A stretch of DNA of 64,000 nucleotides from Heliophilum fasciatum (GCF_004341395.1 NZ_SLXT01000008.1:1-64000); one strand, 5' to 3'; positions 47,805 to 59,282 are shown, numbered from the stretch's first letter. A program made the numbers and translations. The notes: a model not told the origin generated them from the sequence alone.

Positions 47805-48091
47805 TGCGCAGCCCCTACGATGTGGTCAAGAAACCCTTGATCAGTGAAAAAGCAATGGATCTGGTGGCCGAGAACAAATACACCTTTGTTGTTGACCCCA
47901 AGGCCAACAAGATCGAAATCAAATATGCCATTGAGCAACTGTTCAATGTCAAAGTCCTCGATGTGCGCACCCTGAACGTCAAAGGCAAGTTCAAGCGCAT
48001 GGGCAAAACATCCGGGTACCGTTCGGACCGGAAAAAAGCGATTATCACCCTGGCAGAAGGCGACAAAATCGAAGTCTTCGAAGGTGTCTAA
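47804..48091 (+). CDS. rplW: 50S ribosomal protein L23
   Basis: A 95-residue L23, normal length, at the tunnel exit where signal recognition particle and trigger factor dock. Begins [15 protein letters not shown], with the extended loop region around [16 protein letters not shown]. Translationally coupled to rplD; the GAGGAGGTG ribosome site lies in the rplD 3' end. Confidence 0.98.
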   Translation: MRSPYDVVKKPLISEKAMDLVAENKYTFVVDPKANKIEIKYAIEQLFNVKVLDVRTLNVKGKFKRMGKTSGYRSDRKKAIITLAEGDKIEVFEGV

Positions 48092-48121
48092 ACCTGGCCG
48101 GACCTGAAGGAGGGAAAACCA

Positions 48122-48952
48122 GTGGGTGTGAAAAAGTTTAAGCCCACCTCGCCTGGCGTCCGCCAGATGACCGTGGCCGACTTCGCCGAGATCACCAAAA
48201 CGACACCGGAAAAGTCGCTGCTTCGGCCGCTCAAAAAACAGGCTGGACGCAATAACCAAGGCAAGCTGACTGTTCGCCACAAAGGCGGCGGTCATAAGCG
48301 GATGTACCGTATCATCGACTTCAAGCGGATCAAAGACAACGTACCGGCAAAAGTGGCTTCGATCGAATACGATCCGAACCGCAGCGCCTACATTGCGCTT
48401 CTCCACTATCTCGATGGCGAAAAACGTTACATCCTTGCTCCCAACGGGCTGAAAGTGGGCGACCAAGTCGTCTCCGGTCCCGAAGCCGACATCAAAGTCG
48501 GTAATGCCTTACCGCTGAAAAACATCCCCGTTGGTACCCTGGTACACAACATCGAGATGCGCCCCGGCAAAGGCGGACAACTGTGCCGTTCGGCCGGAGC
48601 TTCGGCCCAATTGATGGCCAAAGAAGGCGAATACGCCACACTGCGTCTGCCTTCCGGTGAAATGCGCATGGTGCTGGCCACCTGCCGCGCCACCGTCGGT
48701 CAAATCGGCCGTCTCGACTATGAAAACATCACCATCGGTAAAGCCGGCCGTAAGCGCTGGATGGGCATTCGCCCGACCGTTCGCGGTGTCGTTATGAACC
48801 CGAACGATCACCCCCATGGTGGTGGCGAAGGCCGCTCACCGATTGGACGCAAAGCGCCCGTTACTCCTTGGGGTAAAGTGGCGATTGGCGGCAAAACCCG
48901 TAAAAACAAAAAAGCTTCAGATAAGCTGATTGTCAAGCGCCGCACGAAGTAA
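48122..48952 (+). CDS. rplB: 50S ribosomal protein L2
   Basis: A 276-residue L2, essential for subunit joining and peptidyl transfer. The conserved [13 protein letters not shown] with its histidine is intact near the C-terminus. Start is GTG 48122, seven bases after GAAGGAGGG. Highly basic tail [17 protein letters not shown]. Confidence 0.98.
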   Translation: MGVKKFKPTSPGVRQMTVADFAEITKTTPEKSLLRPLKKQAGRNNQGKLTVRHKGGGHKRMYRIIDFKRIKDNVPAKVASIEYDPNRSAYIALLHYLDGEKRYILAPNGLKVGDQVVSGPEADIKVGNALPLKNIPVGTLVHNIEMRPGKGGQLCRSAGASAQLMAKEGEYATLRLPSGEMRMVLATCRATVGQIGRLDYENITIGKAGRKRWMGIRPTVRGVVMNPNDHPHGGGEGRSPIGRKAPVTPWGKVAIGGKTRKNKKASDKLIVKRRTK

Positions 48953-48986
48953 GGCGCAGGCAGGACGATAGAAGGGAGGATCGTGC

Positions 48987-49268
48987 ATGGGCCGTTCACT
49001 CAAAAAAGGACCTTTTTGCGAACCTAGCCTCCTGGCCAAGGTCGAACAGATGAACGAAAAGAACGAGAAGCGCGTCATCAAAACCTGGTCGCGCCGCTCG
49101 ACTATCTTTCCCCAGTTCGTCGGGCACACATTTGCAGTGCATGACGGGCGTAAGCACATTCCTGTATACGTATCCGAAGACATGGTCGGACACAAACTCG
49201 GCGAGTTTGCTTTGACCCGCACCTTCAAAGGTCATGCTGGATCAGAGAAATCCAGCCGGTTGCGCTAG
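48987..49268 (+). CDS. rpsS: 30S ribosomal protein S19
   Basis: A 93-residue S19, in the 30S head contacting S13. Typical [16 protein letters not shown] start and the [18 protein letters not shown]-terminal segment. GAAGGGAGGATC lies before the ATG. Between rplB and rplV as in all S10 operons. Confidence 0.98.
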   Translation: MGRSLKKGPFCEPSLLAKVEQMNEKNEKRVIKTWSRRSTIFPQFVGHTFAVHDGRKHIPVYVSEDMVGHKLGEFALTRTFKGHAGSEKSSRLR

Positions 49269-49294
49269 CCGGAACGCGCAAGAGGAGGAAGACG

Positions 49295-49687
49295 ATGGAA
49301 GCCAAGACCGTAAAAGCGGTGGCCAAATATGTTCGCACCTCTCCCCGTAAGGCCCGGCACGTAGTCGACCTGATCCGGGGCAAGAAGGTAGCCGACGCAT
49401 TTGCCATCTTAAAATTCACACCTGTGAAAACTGCTGACGACGTGGCGAAAGTGCTGAAATCAGCCGTTGCCAACGCCGAGCACAATAATGAAATGAACGT
49501 TGCCGACCTCTATGTGCACGCATGCTATGTCGATCAAGGACCAAGCATGAAGCGGATTCGCGCACGGGCACAAGGCCGCGCCGACGTCATCAAAAAGCGC
49601 ATGAGCCACATCACCGTCATTGTCGCTGAAAAGCCTGCCAAGCCTGTTCAAGGCAAGAAGGCCAACGCCGAGACGAAGGAGGGATAA
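49295..49687 (+). CDS. rplV: 50S ribosomal protein L22
   Basis: A 130-residue L22. The core begins [22 protein letters not shown], and the tunnel hairpin [15 protein letters not shown] is present. It exceeds the usual 110-113 residues by a Lys/Ala/Glu-rich tail of about 18 residues, which probably reaches the subunit surface. AGAGGAGG precedes the ATG; rpsC starts three bases after its stop. Confidence 0.97.
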   Translation: MEAKTVKAVAKYVRTSPRKARHVVDLIRGKKVADAFAILKFTPVKTADDVAKVLKSAVANAEHNNEMNVADLYVHACYVDQGPSMKRIRARAQGRADVIKKRMSHITVIVAEKPAKPVQGKKANAETKEG

Positions 49688-49690
49688 CCT

Positions 49691-50449
49691 GTGGGTCAGA
49701 AGGTTAACCCAAAAGGGTTACGGATCGGCGTAATTCGTGACTGGGATGCCAAATGGTATGCCGGCAAAAACTATGCCGACCTGCTGCATGAAGACATCAA
49801 GATTCGTAAATACATCAAGAAAAAACTTTTCGCAGCCGGTATCTCCCGCGTTGAAATCGAGCGGGCCGCCAACCGCGTAAAAGTGACCATCTACACTGCA
49901 AAACCCGGTATCGTCATCGGTCGAGGCGGCGCAGAAGTAGAAAACCTGCGTAAAGAGATTGAAAAAATGTCCGGACGCAGTGCCAACATCAACATCGCTG
50001 AAATCAAAAAGCCCGAACTGGATGCGCAACTGGTTGCTGAAAACGTAGCCGCGCAACTGGAAAAACGGACTTCGTTCCGCCGGGCCATGAAACAAGCTGT
50101 TGGCCGGACCATGCGCCTCGGTGCCGAAGGCATCAAGATCATGGTATCGGGACGCTTGGGCGGTGCTGAAATCGCACGGACCGAATGGTACAACGAAGGC
50201 AAAGTGCCTCTCCATACCCTGCGGGCCGACATCGATTATGCATTGGCTGAAGCACACACCACCTACGGCATCATCGGCGTCAAAGTCTGGATCTATCACG
50301 GTGAAGTGATCGGTAAAGGCCTGCGCGTCGAGCCGAAAGAAACGAACGAACGCAGCGAACGCCCTGAGCGTCGTGAGCGCCGTGACCGTGGCGACCGCGG
50401 TGGCCGTGGCGAGCGTCGTGCACCGGCTGCAGCGGAAGGAGGAAAATAA
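49691..50449 (+). CDS. rpsC: 30S ribosomal protein S3
   Basis: A 252-residue S3, part of the mRNA entry helicase. The KH domain holds [16 protein letters not shown], and the C-terminal domain contains [16 protein letters not shown]. The last 35 residues are an Arg/Glu/Gly-rich tail ([19 protein letters not shown]) not present in the standard 215-220-residue protein. Start is GTG 49691 with AAGGAGGG inside rplV. rplP begins two bases after the stop. Confidence 0.97.
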   Translation: MGQKVNPKGLRIGVIRDWDAKWYAGKNYADLLHEDIKIRKYIKKKLFAAGISRVEIERAANRVKVTIYTAKPGIVIGRGGAEVENLRKEIEKMSGRSANINIAEIKKPELDAQLVAENVAAQLEKRTSFRRAMKQAVGRTMRLGAEGIKIMVSGRLGGAEIARTEWYNEGKVPLHTLRADIDYALAEAHTTYGIIGVKVWIYHGEVIGKGLRVEPKETNERSERPERRERRDRGDRGGRGERRAPAAAEGGK

Positions 50450-50451
50450 CC

Positions 50452-50886
50452 ATGCTCTTACCCAAACGAGTGAAATGGCGCCGCGTTAGCCGGGGCCGTC
50501 TCAAAGGGAAGTCCAAAGGCGGCACACAAATCGCCTTCGGCGAGTATGGTTTACAAGCCCTCGAGTCTGCTTGGATTACCTCTCGCCAAATCGAAGCCGC
50601 TCGTATCGCGATGACCCGTTATATCAAACGGGGCGGTAAAGTTTGGATTAAAATTTTCCCTGATAAGCCCATCACCGCCAAGCCCGCCGAAACCCGCATG
50701 GGTTCCGGTAAAGGTTCGCCGGAATACTGGGTAGCAGTCGTCAAACCGGGCCGCATTCTCTTTGAACTGGCTGGCGTACCGGAAGAAATCGCACGGGAAG
50801 CTATGCGCTTGGCCATGCACAAACTGCCGATCAAGTGCAAATTCCTAAAACGCGAAGAAGCGGGTGGTGAAGCCAATGAAAGCTAG
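50452..50886 (+). CDS. rplP: 50S ribosomal protein L16
   Basis: A 144-residue L16 positioned at the A-site tRNA elbow. [20 protein letters not shown] and the [19 protein letters not shown] segment are characteristic. GGAAGGAGG lies eight bases upstream in rpsC. Its 3' end overlaps rpmC by 11 bases. Confidence 0.98.
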   Translation: MLLPKRVKWRRVSRGRLKGKSKGGTQIAFGEYGLQALESAWITSRQIEAARIAMTRYIKRGGKVWIKIFPDKPITAKPAETRMGSGKGSPEYWVAVVKPGRILFELAGVPEEIAREAMRLAMHKLPIKCKFLKREEAGGEANES

Positions 50887-51079
50887 CGAGCTCCAAGACC
50901 TCACAAAGGAAGAGTTACAACAACAGCTCCATGATTACAAAGACGAACTCTTCCGCCTCCGCTTTCAACTGGCTACGCAACAGTTAGAGAACCCGATGCG
51001 TATCCGGGAAGTGCGCAAAAACATTGCCCGGACCCAGACGGTGATTCGTCAACGGGAACTCGAAGCCGCGAAAGCGTAG
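50876..51079 (+). CDS. rpmC: 50S ribosomal protein L29
   Basis: A 67-residue two-helix L29 beside the tunnel exit. Begins [19 protein letters not shown] and ends with [17 protein letters not shown], typical of the family. ATG 50876 lies within the rplP 3' end (11-base overlap) and gives the usual length; a GTG four codons earlier is possible. Confidence 0.96.
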   Translation: MKASELQDLTKEELQQQLHDYKDELFRLRFQLATQQLENPMRIREVRKNIARTQTVIRQRELEAAKA

Positions 51080-51103
51080 TCGGCACGATAAGGAGGGAGA
51101 AAC

Positions 51104-51370
51104 GTGGTCTCCGAACAAAAAGAACGCAAGACGCTGATCGGCAAAGTCGTCAGTGACAAAATGCAAAAAACCATCGTTGTCGCTGTAGAAGAGCGGATTC
51201 AGCACCCTTTATATGGCCGAACGGTGAAAAAGACGAAACGCTTCAAGGCTCATGATGAAGAAAACGTCTGCAAAATCGGCGATACAGTAAAAATCGTCGA
51301 AACCCGGCCGCTTTCCAAGGAAAAACGCTGGCAGCTTGTTGAAGTTATCGAAAAAGCAGTTATCATCTAA
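51104..51370 (+). CDS. rpsQ: 30S ribosomal protein S17
   Basis: An 88-residue S17 (OB fold). [18 protein letters not shown] and [18 protein letters not shown] are family hallmarks. Start is GTG 51104 after AAGGAGGG. A 56-base gap without a separate promoter leads to rplN. Confidence 0.97.
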   Translation: MVSEQKERKTLIGKVVSDKMQKTIVVAVEERIQHPLYGRTVKKTKRFKAHDEENVCKIGDTVKIVETRPLSKEKRWQLVEVIEKAVII

Positions 51371-51426
51371 TTGCGGATAACCTGAAAACAACCGCTTAGC
51401 ATGCGTAAGAAAGGCAGGTAAGCCTC

Positions 51427-51795
51427 GTGATCCAGCAAGAAACACGGCTTCGCGTCGGTGACAACACCGGGGCCAAGGAACTGCTGTGCATCCGGGTGTT
51501 GGGTGGGTCTTACCGGAGATACGCGACTGTCGGCGACATCATCGTCGCGTCCGTTAAAGAAGCCACGCCCGGGGGCGTTGTAAAGAAAGGCGACGTTGTC
51601 AAAGCCGTTGTCGTTCGTACCCGCAAAGCCATCAAACGCCCCGACGGATCGTACATCCGTTTCAGCGAAAACGCTGCTGTTATTATTAACGAACAAAAGA
51701 ACCCCAAAGGCACCCGGATCTTCGGACCCGTTGCCCGGGAACTCCGCGAACGCGATTTCATGAAAATCGTATCGCTGGCACCGGAAGTGCTTTAG
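51427..51795 (+). CDS. rplN: 50S ribosomal protein L14
   Basis: A 122-residue L14 of exact usual length, at the subunit interface. [19 protein letters not shown] at the start and [17 protein letters not shown] near the end are diagnostic. Start is GTG 51427; the GGCAGG upstream is a weak ribosome site compared with its neighbours. Confidence 0.97.
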   Translation: MIQQETRLRVGDNTGAKELLCIRVLGGSYRRYATVGDIIVASVKEATPGGVVKKGDVVKAVVVRTRKAIKRPDGSYIRFSENAAVIINEQKNPKGTRIFGPVARELRERDFMKIVSLAPEVL

Positions 51796-51813
51796 GCTGG
51801 AGGTGAATTTCCC

Positions 51814-52146
51814 ATGGCGAATGCCAAAGTTAAAGTTCACGTCAAAAAAGGCGACCTGGTGCAAGTGATTACCGGTAAGGACGCTGGCAAAAAAGGCAAA
51901 GTCATCGAAGTCATCCCGGCTAAAAACCGTGTTGTCGTCGAGAAAGTCAACATTGTCAAAAAGCACTCCAAGCCGTCCCAAGCACTGCCGCAAGGGGGGA
52001 TTCAGGAGAAAGAAGCTCCCATCGATGCTTCGAACGTCCTGATCTTCTGTGCCACATGCGACCGTCCGGTGCGCATCGGTCACAAATTCCTTGAAGACGG
52101 AAAGAAAGTCCGCGTTTGCAAAAAATGCGGTCAAATCCTTGACTAA
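51814..52146 (+). CDS. rplX: 50S ribosomal protein L24 (four-cysteine form)
   Basis: A 110-residue L24, an assembly initiator. The KOW motif is [20 protein letters not shown]. The C-terminal part has CATC and CKKC (about 30 residues apart), four cysteines that could hold zinc; Bacillus-type L24 partly keep these. GGCTGGAGG precedes the ATG. Confidence 0.97.
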   Translation: MANAKVKVHVKKGDLVQVITGKDAGKKGKVIEVIPAKNRVVVEKVNIVKKHSKPSQALPQGGIQEKEAPIDASNVLIFCATCDRPVRIGHKFLEDGKKVRVCKKCGQILD

Positions 52147-52179
52147 GAGAACAAACCCTCGAAGAGAGGAGGTTAACCA

Positions 52180-52728
52180 ATGAGTCGGCTCAAAGAACGT
52201 TATCAGCAAGAAGTTACCGCAGCCATGATGCAAAAGTTCGGCTATACGAACATCATGCAGGTACCGAAGCTTGAAAAAGTCGTGATCAACATGGGTATGG
52301 GCGAAGCGATTCAAAACCCCAAAGCCCTTGACGCGGCAGTTAGTGACCTTGTGAAAATCATTGGTCAAAAACCAGTGATCACCACGGCGAAAAAGTCCAT
52401 CGCAGGTTTCAAACTGCGGGAGGGCATGAAAATCGGCTGCAAAGCCACGCTGCGTGGTGAGCGCATGTATGATTTTGTTGACAAACTCGTCTCGGTGGCT
52501 CTGCCCCGGGTACGCGATTTCCGCGGGATTTCGCCCAAATCCTTTGACGGTCGTGGCAACTACACCCTCGGCCTCAAAGAACAACTGATTTTCCCCGAAA
52601 TCGAATATGACAAAATCGACCGCCTGCGCGGTATGGATGTAACCTTCGTGACGACGGCCAAAACTGACGAGGAAGCCCGTGAATTGCTGCGCCAACTCGG
52701 AATGCCGTTCCGCTCCGATAACGCCTAA
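52180..52728 (+). CDS. rplE: 50S ribosomal protein L5
   Basis: A 182-residue L5 that binds 5S rRNA and contacts the 30S head. Contains [19 protein letters not shown] and the [19 protein letters not shown] segment. GAGAGGAGG precedes the start. First gene of the classical L5-S14-S8 block in spc. Confidence 0.98.
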   Translation: MSRLKERYQQEVTAAMMQKFGYTNIMQVPKLEKVVINMGMGEAIQNPKALDAAVSDLVKIIGQKPVITTAKKSIAGFKLREGMKIGCKATLRGERMYDFVDKLVSVALPRVRDFRGISPKSFDGRGNYTLGLKEQLIFPEIEYDKIDRLRGMDVTFVTTAKTDEEARELLRQLGMPFRSDNA

Positions 52729-52743
52729 CAGGAGGGAAACCAA

Positions 52744-52923
52744 GTGGCCAAAACGTCCATGATCGTTCGACGCACACCGAAATTCAGCGTTCGGACGCAC
52801 AATCGCTGCAAAATCTGCGGACGCCCACACGCCTACATGCGCAAATTCGGCATGTGCCGGATTTGCTTTCGCAACCTGGCCTATAAAGGGGAAATACCCG
52901 GCGTGACCAAGGCCAGCTGGTAA
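52744..52923 (+). CDS. rpsN: 30S ribosomal protein S14, type Z
   Basis: A 59-residue zinc-type S14 with C22, C25, C38 and C41 (CKIC and CRIC). It is two residues shorter than the common 61 because the residues between MIV and RTPKF are fewer. Start is GTG 52744, after AGGAGGG. Being the only S14 seen here and of the zinc form, it would tie 30S assembly to zinc supply. Confidence 0.95.
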   Translation: MAKTSMIVRRTPKFSVRTHNRCKICGRPHAYMRKFGMCRICFRNLAYKGEIPGVTKASW

Positions 52924-52948
52924 GATACAGGGAAGGGGGTATTACCCA

Positions 52949-53347
52949 ATGGTCATGACCGATCCAATCGCGGATTTTCTCACGCGAATCCGTAATGCAA
53001 ATATGGTCCACCATGAGAAACTGGAAGTTCCGGCTTCCAAAACGAAACGGGCCATCGCTGAGATCTTCAAAGCCGAAGGCTTTATCAAAGACGTCGAGTT
53101 TATTGCCGACGACAAACAAGGTCTCCTCCGTCTGTATCTCAAATACGGACCCCAGCGAGACAAAGTCATCACCGGCATCAAGCGCATCTCCAAACCGGGC
53201 CTGCGCGTCTATGCCAAAAAAGAAGAGATTCCGAAAGTGCTTGGCGGCTTAGGTGTTGCCATCATTTCGACGCCGCAAGGCATTATGACCGACAAGGCTG
53301 CGCGTAAAGCCGGTCTTGGCGGAGAAGTCATCTGCTACATTTGGTAG
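52949..53347 (+). CDS. rpsH: 30S ribosomal protein S8
   Basis: A 132-residue S8 that binds helix 21 of 16S rRNA. Typical [16 protein letters not shown] start and [20 protein letters not shown] end. ATG 52949 follows GGAAGGGGG by about nine bases; ATG 52955 two codons on is an alternative. S8 is the usual repressor of spc-type operons in enteric bacteria, unproven here. Confidence 0.97.
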   Translation: MVMTDPIADFLTRIRNANMVHHEKLEVPASKTKRAIAEIFKAEGFIKDVEFIADDKQGLLRLYLKYGPQRDKVITGIKRISKPGLRVYAKKEEIPKVLGGLGVAIISTPQGIMTDKAARKAGLGGEVICYIW

Positions 53348-53424
53348 CATCCACCTTGAAGTCGCAGTACAGCCTGCACGCCGCAGGCGTACGAACGACA
53401 TCGAAGTAAAGGCAGGTGTAAATC

Positions 53425-53979
53425 GTGTCGCGTATCGGCAAAAAACCGATCCCCGTACCGGCGGGCGTACAAGTTGCCATCGAAGGCAATTTGGTTACCG
53501 TCCAAGGGCCGAAAGGCAAACTCAGCCGGGAATTGCATAAAGACATCACCGTCACTGTCGAAGACAACACGGTGCTTGTGACTCGCCCCAGTGACGAGAA
53601 AAACCACCGGGCGCTGCACGGCCTCACCCGTACCCTCGTAGCCAACATGGTTGAGGGTGTTACGCAAGGTTTCAGCAAAAAGCTTGAACTGGTCGGCGTC
53701 GGTTACCGGGCCGCCAAACAAGGCAAGAAACTGGTCCTGACCGTCGGGTACAGCCATCCCGTAGAATTTGAACTTGAAGAAGGCCTGGACTTTGAAGTTC
53801 CGGCGCCGACCAAGATCACCATCCTCGGCATCGACAAAGAAAAAGTCGGCGCCCTGGCTGCGAACATTCGCAAAGTCCGCGAGCCCGAGCCCTATAAAGG
53901 CAAAGGCATTAAGTATGAAAACGAAGTCATCCGCCGTAAGGTGGGTAAAACGGGCGGCAAAAAAGGCGGCAAGAAGTAG
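53425..53979 (+). CDS. rplF: 50S ribosomal protein L6
   Basis: A 184-residue L6 near the sarcin-ricin loop. [16 protein letters not shown] at the start and [21 protein letters not shown] at the end (in part) identify it. A Gly/Lys tail follows. Start is GTG 53425 after GGCAGGTG. Confidence 0.98.
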   Translation: MSRIGKKPIPVPAGVQVAIEGNLVTVQGPKGKLSRELHKDITVTVEDNTVLVTRPSDEKNHRALHGLTRTLVANMVEGVTQGFSKKLELVGVGYRAAKQGKKLVLTVGYSHPVEFELEEGLDFEVPAPTKITILGIDKEKVGALAANIRKVREPEPYKGKGIKYENEVIRRKVGKTGGKKGGKK

Positions 53980-54013
53980 CGCCTAACTCTCGCTCGAAGG
54001 GAGTGAACCCAAC

Positions 54014-54382
54014 GTGATCAAAAAACAAGATCGCAACCAATTGCGTTCGAAAAAACACCTGCGCGTCCGTAAGCGGGTGAACGGGACCAATGAGCGTCCC
54101 CGTCTTTGTGTGTATCGCAGCCTCAATCACATCTATGCACAAGTGATCAACGACATCACCGGCCAAACGCTTGTTGCAGCATCCAGCTTGGAAGCAGCAT
54201 TCAAAGAAGCCGAGCTCTCCGGTGGCAACCTGGAAGGCGCGAAAAAAGTCGGTGAACTGGTCGCGAAAAAAGCCTTGGAAAAAGGCATCGACAAAGTTGT
54301 TTTTGACCGCGGCGGTTACGTCTACCACGGTCGGATCGAAGCTGTCGCTACCGGCGCCCGTGAAGCGGGTCTGCAGTTTTAA
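54014..54382 (+). CDS. rplR: 50S ribosomal protein L18
   Basis: A 122-residue L18, a 5S rRNA binder that works with L5. [20 protein letters not shown] and [20 protein letters not shown] are diagnostic. Start is GTG 54014 after GAAGGGAGTG. Confidence 0.98.
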   Translation: MIKKQDRNQLRSKKHLRVRKRVNGTNERPRLCVYRSLNHIYAQVINDITGQTLVAASSLEAAFKEAELSGGNLEGAKKVGELVAKKALEKGIDKVVFDRGGYVYHGRIEAVATGAREAGLQF

Positions 54383-54427
54383 GACCTTCATTGTTCTAGT
54401 AGAATCCTTTCTTAAGGAGGGAAAAGA

Positions 54428-54928
54428 ATGGCAAGAATCGACGCGAGTGGCATGGAACTGACCGAGAAGGTTGTATATATCAACCGGGTCGCCAAAGTAG
54501 TAAAAGGCGGTCGCCGTTTTTCCTTCAGTGCTCTGGTTGTCGTCGGTGACGGCAAGGGTCACGTCGGATTCGGTCTCGGCAAAGCGGCTGAAGTTCCCGA
54601 AGCCATCCGCAAAGGCGTGGAGGACGCGAAAAAGAACCTGATCAAGGTTCCTATGTCCGGCACGACCATCACCCACCCCATCACCGGAACCTTTGGCGCA
54701 GGCAAAGTTCTCCTGAAACCAGCATCGAAAGGTACCGGCGTTATCGCCGGTGGCCCTGTCCGTGCGGTTTTGGAACTGGCCGGCATTCATGATATCCTCA
54801 CCAAGTCCCTGGGATCCAACAACGCCAACAACATGGTCCGCGCGACCATGGCAGGCCTTAGCAGCCTGAAGCGTGTGGAAGACGTAGCTCGTCTGCGCGG
54901 CAAAACGGTCGAAGAGATCATCGGTTAG
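54428..54928 (+). CDS. rpsE: 30S ribosomal protein S5
   Basis: A 166-residue S5 with a role in decoding accuracy. The N-terminal double-stranded RNA-binding-like domain has [20 protein letters not shown], and the loop [18 protein letters not shown] follows. AAGGAGGG lies before the ATG. rpmD starts 11 bases after its stop. Confidence 0.98.
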   Translation: MARIDASGMELTEKVVYINRVAKVVKGGRRFSFSALVVVGDGKGHVGFGLGKAAEVPEAIRKGVEDAKKNLIKVPMSGTTITHPITGTFGAGKVLLKPASKGTGVIAGGPVRAVLELAGIHDILTKSLGSNNANNMVRATMAGLSSLKRVEDVARLRGKTVEEIIG

Positions 54929-54939
54929 GAGGGAATACC

Positions 54940-55128
54940 ATGGCCAAGAAATTGAAAATCACCTGGGTGAAAAGCGCCATCGGTTTTCCCAAAAACCAAA
55001 AACTGACCGTGGCCACCCTGGGTCTCCGTAAGCTCCATCAAACGGTCATCCATGATGACAATCCCGCCATCCGTGGCATGGCGCGCACAGTGTGCCACCT
55101 TGTCACCATGGAAGAAATTGAAGCGTAA
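54940..55128 (+). CDS. rpmD: 50S ribosomal protein L30
   Basis: A 62-residue L30, normal bacterial length. [19 protein letters not shown] and [20 protein letters not shown] show the family. AGGAGGG lies just upstream. Located between rpsE and rplO as always. Confidence 0.97.
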   Translation: MAKKLKITWVKSAIGFPKNQKLTVATLGLRKLHQTVIHDDNPAIRGMARTVCHLVTMEEIEA

Positions 55129-55148
55129 CCGCTAAGGAGGTGTACCCT

Positions 55149-55592
55149 ATGCGACTCCACGATCTGCAACCCGCACCCGGATCGCGCAAAAAACCTACCC
55201 GTAAGGGTCAAGGTATTGGCTCGGGTCTGGGCAAGACCGCCGGAAAAGGGCATAAGGGTCAAAAGGCTCGCTCGGGCGGCGGCGTACGCCCTGGCTTTGA
55301 AGGTGGCCAACAACCCCTCCAACGCCGGATGCCCAAACGCGGCTTTTCCAATTATCCCTTCAAAAAAGAATATGCAGTTGTGAACATCTGCGATTTGAAC
55401 CGCTTTGAAGCCGGTACCGTTGTTACCCCCGAACTCTTGCTTGAAGCCAATGTGATCAAGAAAGTACTGGACGGGGTTAAACTTCTGGCCAACGGCGAAA
55501 TCGATAAAGCGCTTACTGTTAAACTTCATGGGGTGAGTGAGGCAGCCGCTGCGAAGATTCAAGCAGCCGGCGGCCAAATTGAGGTGATGTAA
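55149..55592 (+). CDS. rplO: 50S ribosomal protein L15
   Basis: A 147-residue L15, a late assembly protein. [20 protein letters not shown] at the start and the Gly/Lys-rich [20 protein letters not shown] are typical. ATG 55149 is chosen (AAGGAGGTG directly upstream); GTG 55140 in frame lies inside that site. secY begins two bases after the stop, so the two are coupled. Confidence 0.97.
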   Translation: MRLHDLQPAPGSRKKPTRKGQGIGSGLGKTAGKGHKGQKARSGGGVRPGFEGGQQPLQRRMPKRGFSNYPFKKEYAVVNICDLNRFEAGTVVTPELLLEANVIKKVLDGVKLLANGEIDKALTVKLHGVSEAAAAKIQAAGGQIEVM

Positions 55593-55594
55593 CG

Positions 55595-56869
55595 ATGTCC
55601 GCATTGGTGGGCACCTTGCAGAACGCATGGAAAATGTCGGACTTGCGAACGAAGATCATCTATACACTGATGATGTTTCTCGTATTCCGCATCGGCGCAC
55701 ACATTCCTGTACCTGGCATCAACCGTGATGCCATTGCCCAACTGATCAACTCCGGGGCGCTTTTTGGTTTCTTTGATGTGATCTCTGGCGGTTCTTTCCG
55801 GAATTTCTCCGTCTTCGCTATGAGTATCACACCCTACATCAACGCCTCGATTATTCTTCAGTTGCTGACCGTCGTGGTCCCGCGGCTGGAGCAGTTGGCC
55901 AAAGAAGGAAACGAAGGTCGCAAAAAGATCACGGAGTACACTCGCTACTTTACGATCATCCTCGCGTTTATCCAAGCCATCGGACTGTCGTACGGGTTGT
56001 CTGCTTCCGGAGTGATTCAAAACCCCTCCTGGGGCAATTACCTGCTCATCGCCACAACGCTTACCGCTGGAACCGCATTTCTGATGTGGATTGGTGAGCG
56101 TATTACCGAAAATGGTATCGGCAACGGCATCTCTTTGATCATCTTTGCCGGTATCGTTTCCCGGTTACCCCAAGGAATCAACACGCTTTACCAGTATATG
56201 ATCAACGGAACTGTCAACGTCCTTGGAGCATTGGCCTTCATCATCATCGCAGGTATTTCGATTGCCGGCATCATTTACATCAATGAAGGACAACGACGCA
56301 TCCCTGTTCAGTATGCCAAACGTGTGGTTGGACGACGCGTTTACGGCGGACAGAATACCCATATCCCCTTACGGGTCAATATGGCAGGCGTCATTCCGGT
56401 CATCTTTGCATCATCGCTGCTGGCCTTTCCCTCGACGATTGCCCAGTTCTTCCCCAATTCCGGTATCGCTTCGTTCTTCAACCAGTACTTCCAGTTTGGT
56501 TCCTTTTTACACAGCACCTTCTATGCAGTACTGATCCTCTTTTTCACCTACTTCTACACGGCCATCACCTTTAACCCCGTAGAAGTAGCCGACAACATGA
56601 AAAAGTACGGTGGCTTTATTCCCGGGATGCGTCCCGGTCGCCCCACATCGGAATATCTGACGAAAGTCATGTCACGACTTACCCTGGTCGGGGGGATCTT
56701 CCTGACTGTCATCTCTTTGCTACCGACCTTCATCATCATGATTACCGGTATCACCAATATCTACTTTGGTGGAACGGCGCTGCTTATCGTCGTCGGTGTG
56801 GCATTGGATACGATGAAACAATTGGAAGCGAACATGCTCAATCGTCACTACCAGGGCTTTATGAAGTAA
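55595..56869 (+). CDS. secY: Preprotein translocase subunit SecY
   Basis: A 424-residue ten-helix channel protein that exports proteins with SecE and SecA. The plug region lies in GIGSGISLIIFAG-type sequence (here GIGNGISLIIFAGIV), and the cytoplasmic loop QRRIPVQYAKRVVGRR binds SecA and the ribosome. ATG 55595 follows rplO closely; GAGGTGATG provides the ribosome site. Confidence 0.98.
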   Translation: MSALVGTLQNAWKMSDLRTKIIYTLMMFLVFRIGAHIPVPGINRDAIAQLINSGALFGFFDVISGGSFRNFSVFAMSITPYINASIILQLLTVVVPRLEQLAKEGNEGRKKITEYTRYFTIILAFIQAIGLSYGLSASGVIQNPSWGNYLLIATTLTAGTAFLMWIGERITENGIGNGISLIIFAGIVSRLPQGINTLYQYMINGTVNVLGALAFIIIAGISIAGIIYINEGQRRIPVQYAKRVVGRRVYGGQNTHIPLRVNMAGVIPVIFASSLLAFPSTIAQFFPNSGIASFFNQYFQFGSFLHSTFYAVLILFFTYFYTAITFNPVEVADNMKKYGGFIPGMRPGRPTSEYLTKVMSRLTLVGGIFLTVISLLPTFIIMITGITNIYFGGTALLIVVGVALDTMKQLEANMLNRHYQGFMK

Positions 56870-56925
56870 TCATTTGCTTGCCGCAACTATGTAACAACGC
56901 CGATTCTAACCTGGTTGTGGGATAG

Positions 56926-57594
<669 letters not shown>

Positions 57595-58344
57595 ATGATC
57601 ACCCTAAAAACCTCCCGTGAGCTCGACTGCATGCGAGATGCCGGGCGGATCGTAGCGGAAACGCTGCAAGAGATGAAAAAGAGCGTCAAGCCAGGTATCA
57701 CCACCGGGGAACTCGATCAAAAAGCAGAGGATTACATCCGCGCGCAGGGAGCGGAACCGTCTTTCAAAGGGTATAACGGCTATCCCGCGTCGATCTGCGC
57801 ATCTGTCAATGAAGAAGTTGTTCATGGTATACCGGGTATACGACAGTTAAAAAATGGTGATATTATCAGCATTGATGTGGGAGCTTTTATCAAAGGTTAC
57901 CATGGCGATGCGGCCATAACGTTGCCTGTCGGTGAGATCGATCAAGAATTGCAGCGTTTGCTCGATGTGACGGAAACATCGCTGGAACGCGGCATCGAGA
58001 AAGCCCGTAAAGGCAACCGGCTCTTTGACATATCGAACACCATTCAAACCTACGTAGAGAGCAACGGTTTTTCCGTTGTTCGTCAATATGTCGGTCACGG
58101 CATTGGCAAAAAGATGCACGAAGCTCCCCAGATCCCCAACTTCGGTCCCGCCGGACGAGGTCCGCGGCTTCAACCGGGTATGGCCCTGGCCATTGAACCG
58201 ATGGTCAATGCCGGTACCTATGAAGTAGAGACTAAGGAGGACCAGTGGACGGTTGTTACCACGGACCGTAAACCGTCTGCCCATTTCGAGCATACCATCG
58301 CCATCACCGAGCAAGGTCCGGAGATACTCACCCGACCCCGCTAA
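57595..58344 (+). CDS. map: Methionine aminopeptidase type I
   Basis: A 249-residue metalloprotease that removes initiator Met. Metal ligands are recognisable in [18 protein letters not shown] (two Asp), [16 protein letters not shown] (His), IEPMV (Glu) and the final [12 protein letters not shown] (Glu). The ATG follows the adk stop directly. No KOW-domain gene separates it from infA, unlike in some Firmicutes. Confidence 0.97.
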   Translation: MITLKTSRELDCMRDAGRIVAETLQEMKKSVKPGITTGELDQKAEDYIRAQGAEPSFKGYNGYPASICASVNEEVVHGIPGIRQLKNGDIISIDVGAFIKGYHGDAAITLPVGEIDQELQRLLDVTETSLERGIEKARKGNRLFDISNTIQTYVESNGFSVVRQYVGHGIGKKMHEAPQIPNFGPAGRGPRLQPGMALAIEPMVNAGTYEVETKEDQWTVVTTDRKPSAHFEHTIAITEQGPEILTRPR

Positions 58345-58442
58345 CGGGAGAGGGTCTTACTCCTGCCAACGGCTAGGTCGCCAGCGCTGGAGCTTTAGGA
58401 CGCTGAACTGCTGTCTGTGAAATAAGGAGGCTGGAAATCCCC

Positions 58443-58661
58443 ATGTCCAAAACCGACGTGATAGAAGTGGAAGGGCGCGTTCTGGAACCACTCCCCAATG
58501 CGATGTTCACCGTAGAACTCGAGAGTGGTCACAAAGTCCTAGCCCACGTATCGGGGAAAATTCGTATGAACTTTATCCGCATCCTGCCAGGAGACCGGGT
58601 GACGGTGGAACTGTCACCCTATGACCTTTCGCGGGGACGGATCACCTATCGCTTTAAATAA
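58443..58661 (+). CDS. infA: Translation initiation factor IF-1
   Basis: A 72-residue OB-fold factor of exact family length that blocks the A site during initiation. [20 protein letters not shown] and [20 protein letters not shown] are characteristic. AAGGAGG lies 12 bases upstream. The 98-base gap after map shows no clear promoter. Confidence 0.98.
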   Translation: MSKTDVIEVEGRVLEPLPNAMFTVELESGHKVLAHVSGKIRMNFIRILPGDRVTVELSPYDLSRGRITYRFK

Positions 58662-58745
58662 TCGATTGAATATGGGAACGGCAATCGGGCATCAAGGATA
58701 TACCCCTTGCGCTCATAATTCGTCCTCCTAAGGAGGTAATTCGCG

Positions 58746-58859
58746 ATGAAGGTTCGTCCTTCGGTCAAGCAGATCTGCGACAAATGCAAGATCATCAAAC
58801 GCAAAGGCAAAGTGATGGTCATCTGTGAGAACCCTAAACACAAACAAAAACAAGGCTAG
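58746..58859 (+). CDS. rpmJ: 50S ribosomal protein L36
   Basis: A 37-residue L36 in the zinc form: C11, C14, C27 and H32 are all present. [19 protein letters not shown] is the invariant start. TAAGGAGG lies before the ATG. Between infA and rpsM as usual. Confidence 0.97.
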   Translation: MKVRPSVKQICDKCKIIKRKGKVMVICENPKHKQKQG

Positions 58860-58883
58860 CAACCGGGAGGTGCAAACAACTTT

Positions 58884-59261
58884 ATGGCACGTATCGCCAG
58901 CGTCGATTTACCCCGCGACAAGCGGATTGAAATCGCCCTGACCTACATCTTCGGGATTGGCCGTTCCACGGCTACTCAAATCCTGGCCGCTACCGGTGTC
59001 AGCCCTGACACCCGGACGCGCGACCTGACCGACGATGAAGTTGCACGTCTCCGCGAATACATTGACAAACAAGTCAATGTGGAAGGTGACCTGCGTCGGG
59101 AAATCTCCCTGAACATTAAGCGCCTGATCGAAATCGGTTGCTATCGCGGCATCCGCCATCGTCGTGGACTGCCCGTTCGGGGCCAACGTACCAAAACCAA
59201 TGCTCGCACACGTAAAGGTCCGGCACGGACTGTGGCGGGCAAGAAAAAAGCAACGAAGTAA
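58884..59261 (+). CDS. rpsM: 30S ribosomal protein S13
   Basis: A 125-residue S13 bridging to the 50S subunit. [20 protein letters not shown] and the C-terminal [20 protein letters not shown] (anti-codon stem contact) identify it. GGGAGGTG precedes the ATG by about 11 bases. Starts the alpha operon part: rpsM-rpsK-rpsD-rpoA-rplQ. Confidence 0.98.
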   Translation: MARIASVDLPRDKRIEIALTYIFGIGRSTATQILAATGVSPDTRTRDLTDDEVARLREYIDKQVNVEGDLRREISLNIKRLIEIGCYRGIRHRRGLPVRGQRTKTNARTRKGPARTVAGKKKATK

Positions 59262-59282
59262 GAAGGGGGGTAGGAATCCACT

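Noticed and set aside
58345-58442. Gap between map and infA as a tRNA or small KOW gene
   Set aside because: No cloverleaf, no T-loop sequence and no open frame of the right size.
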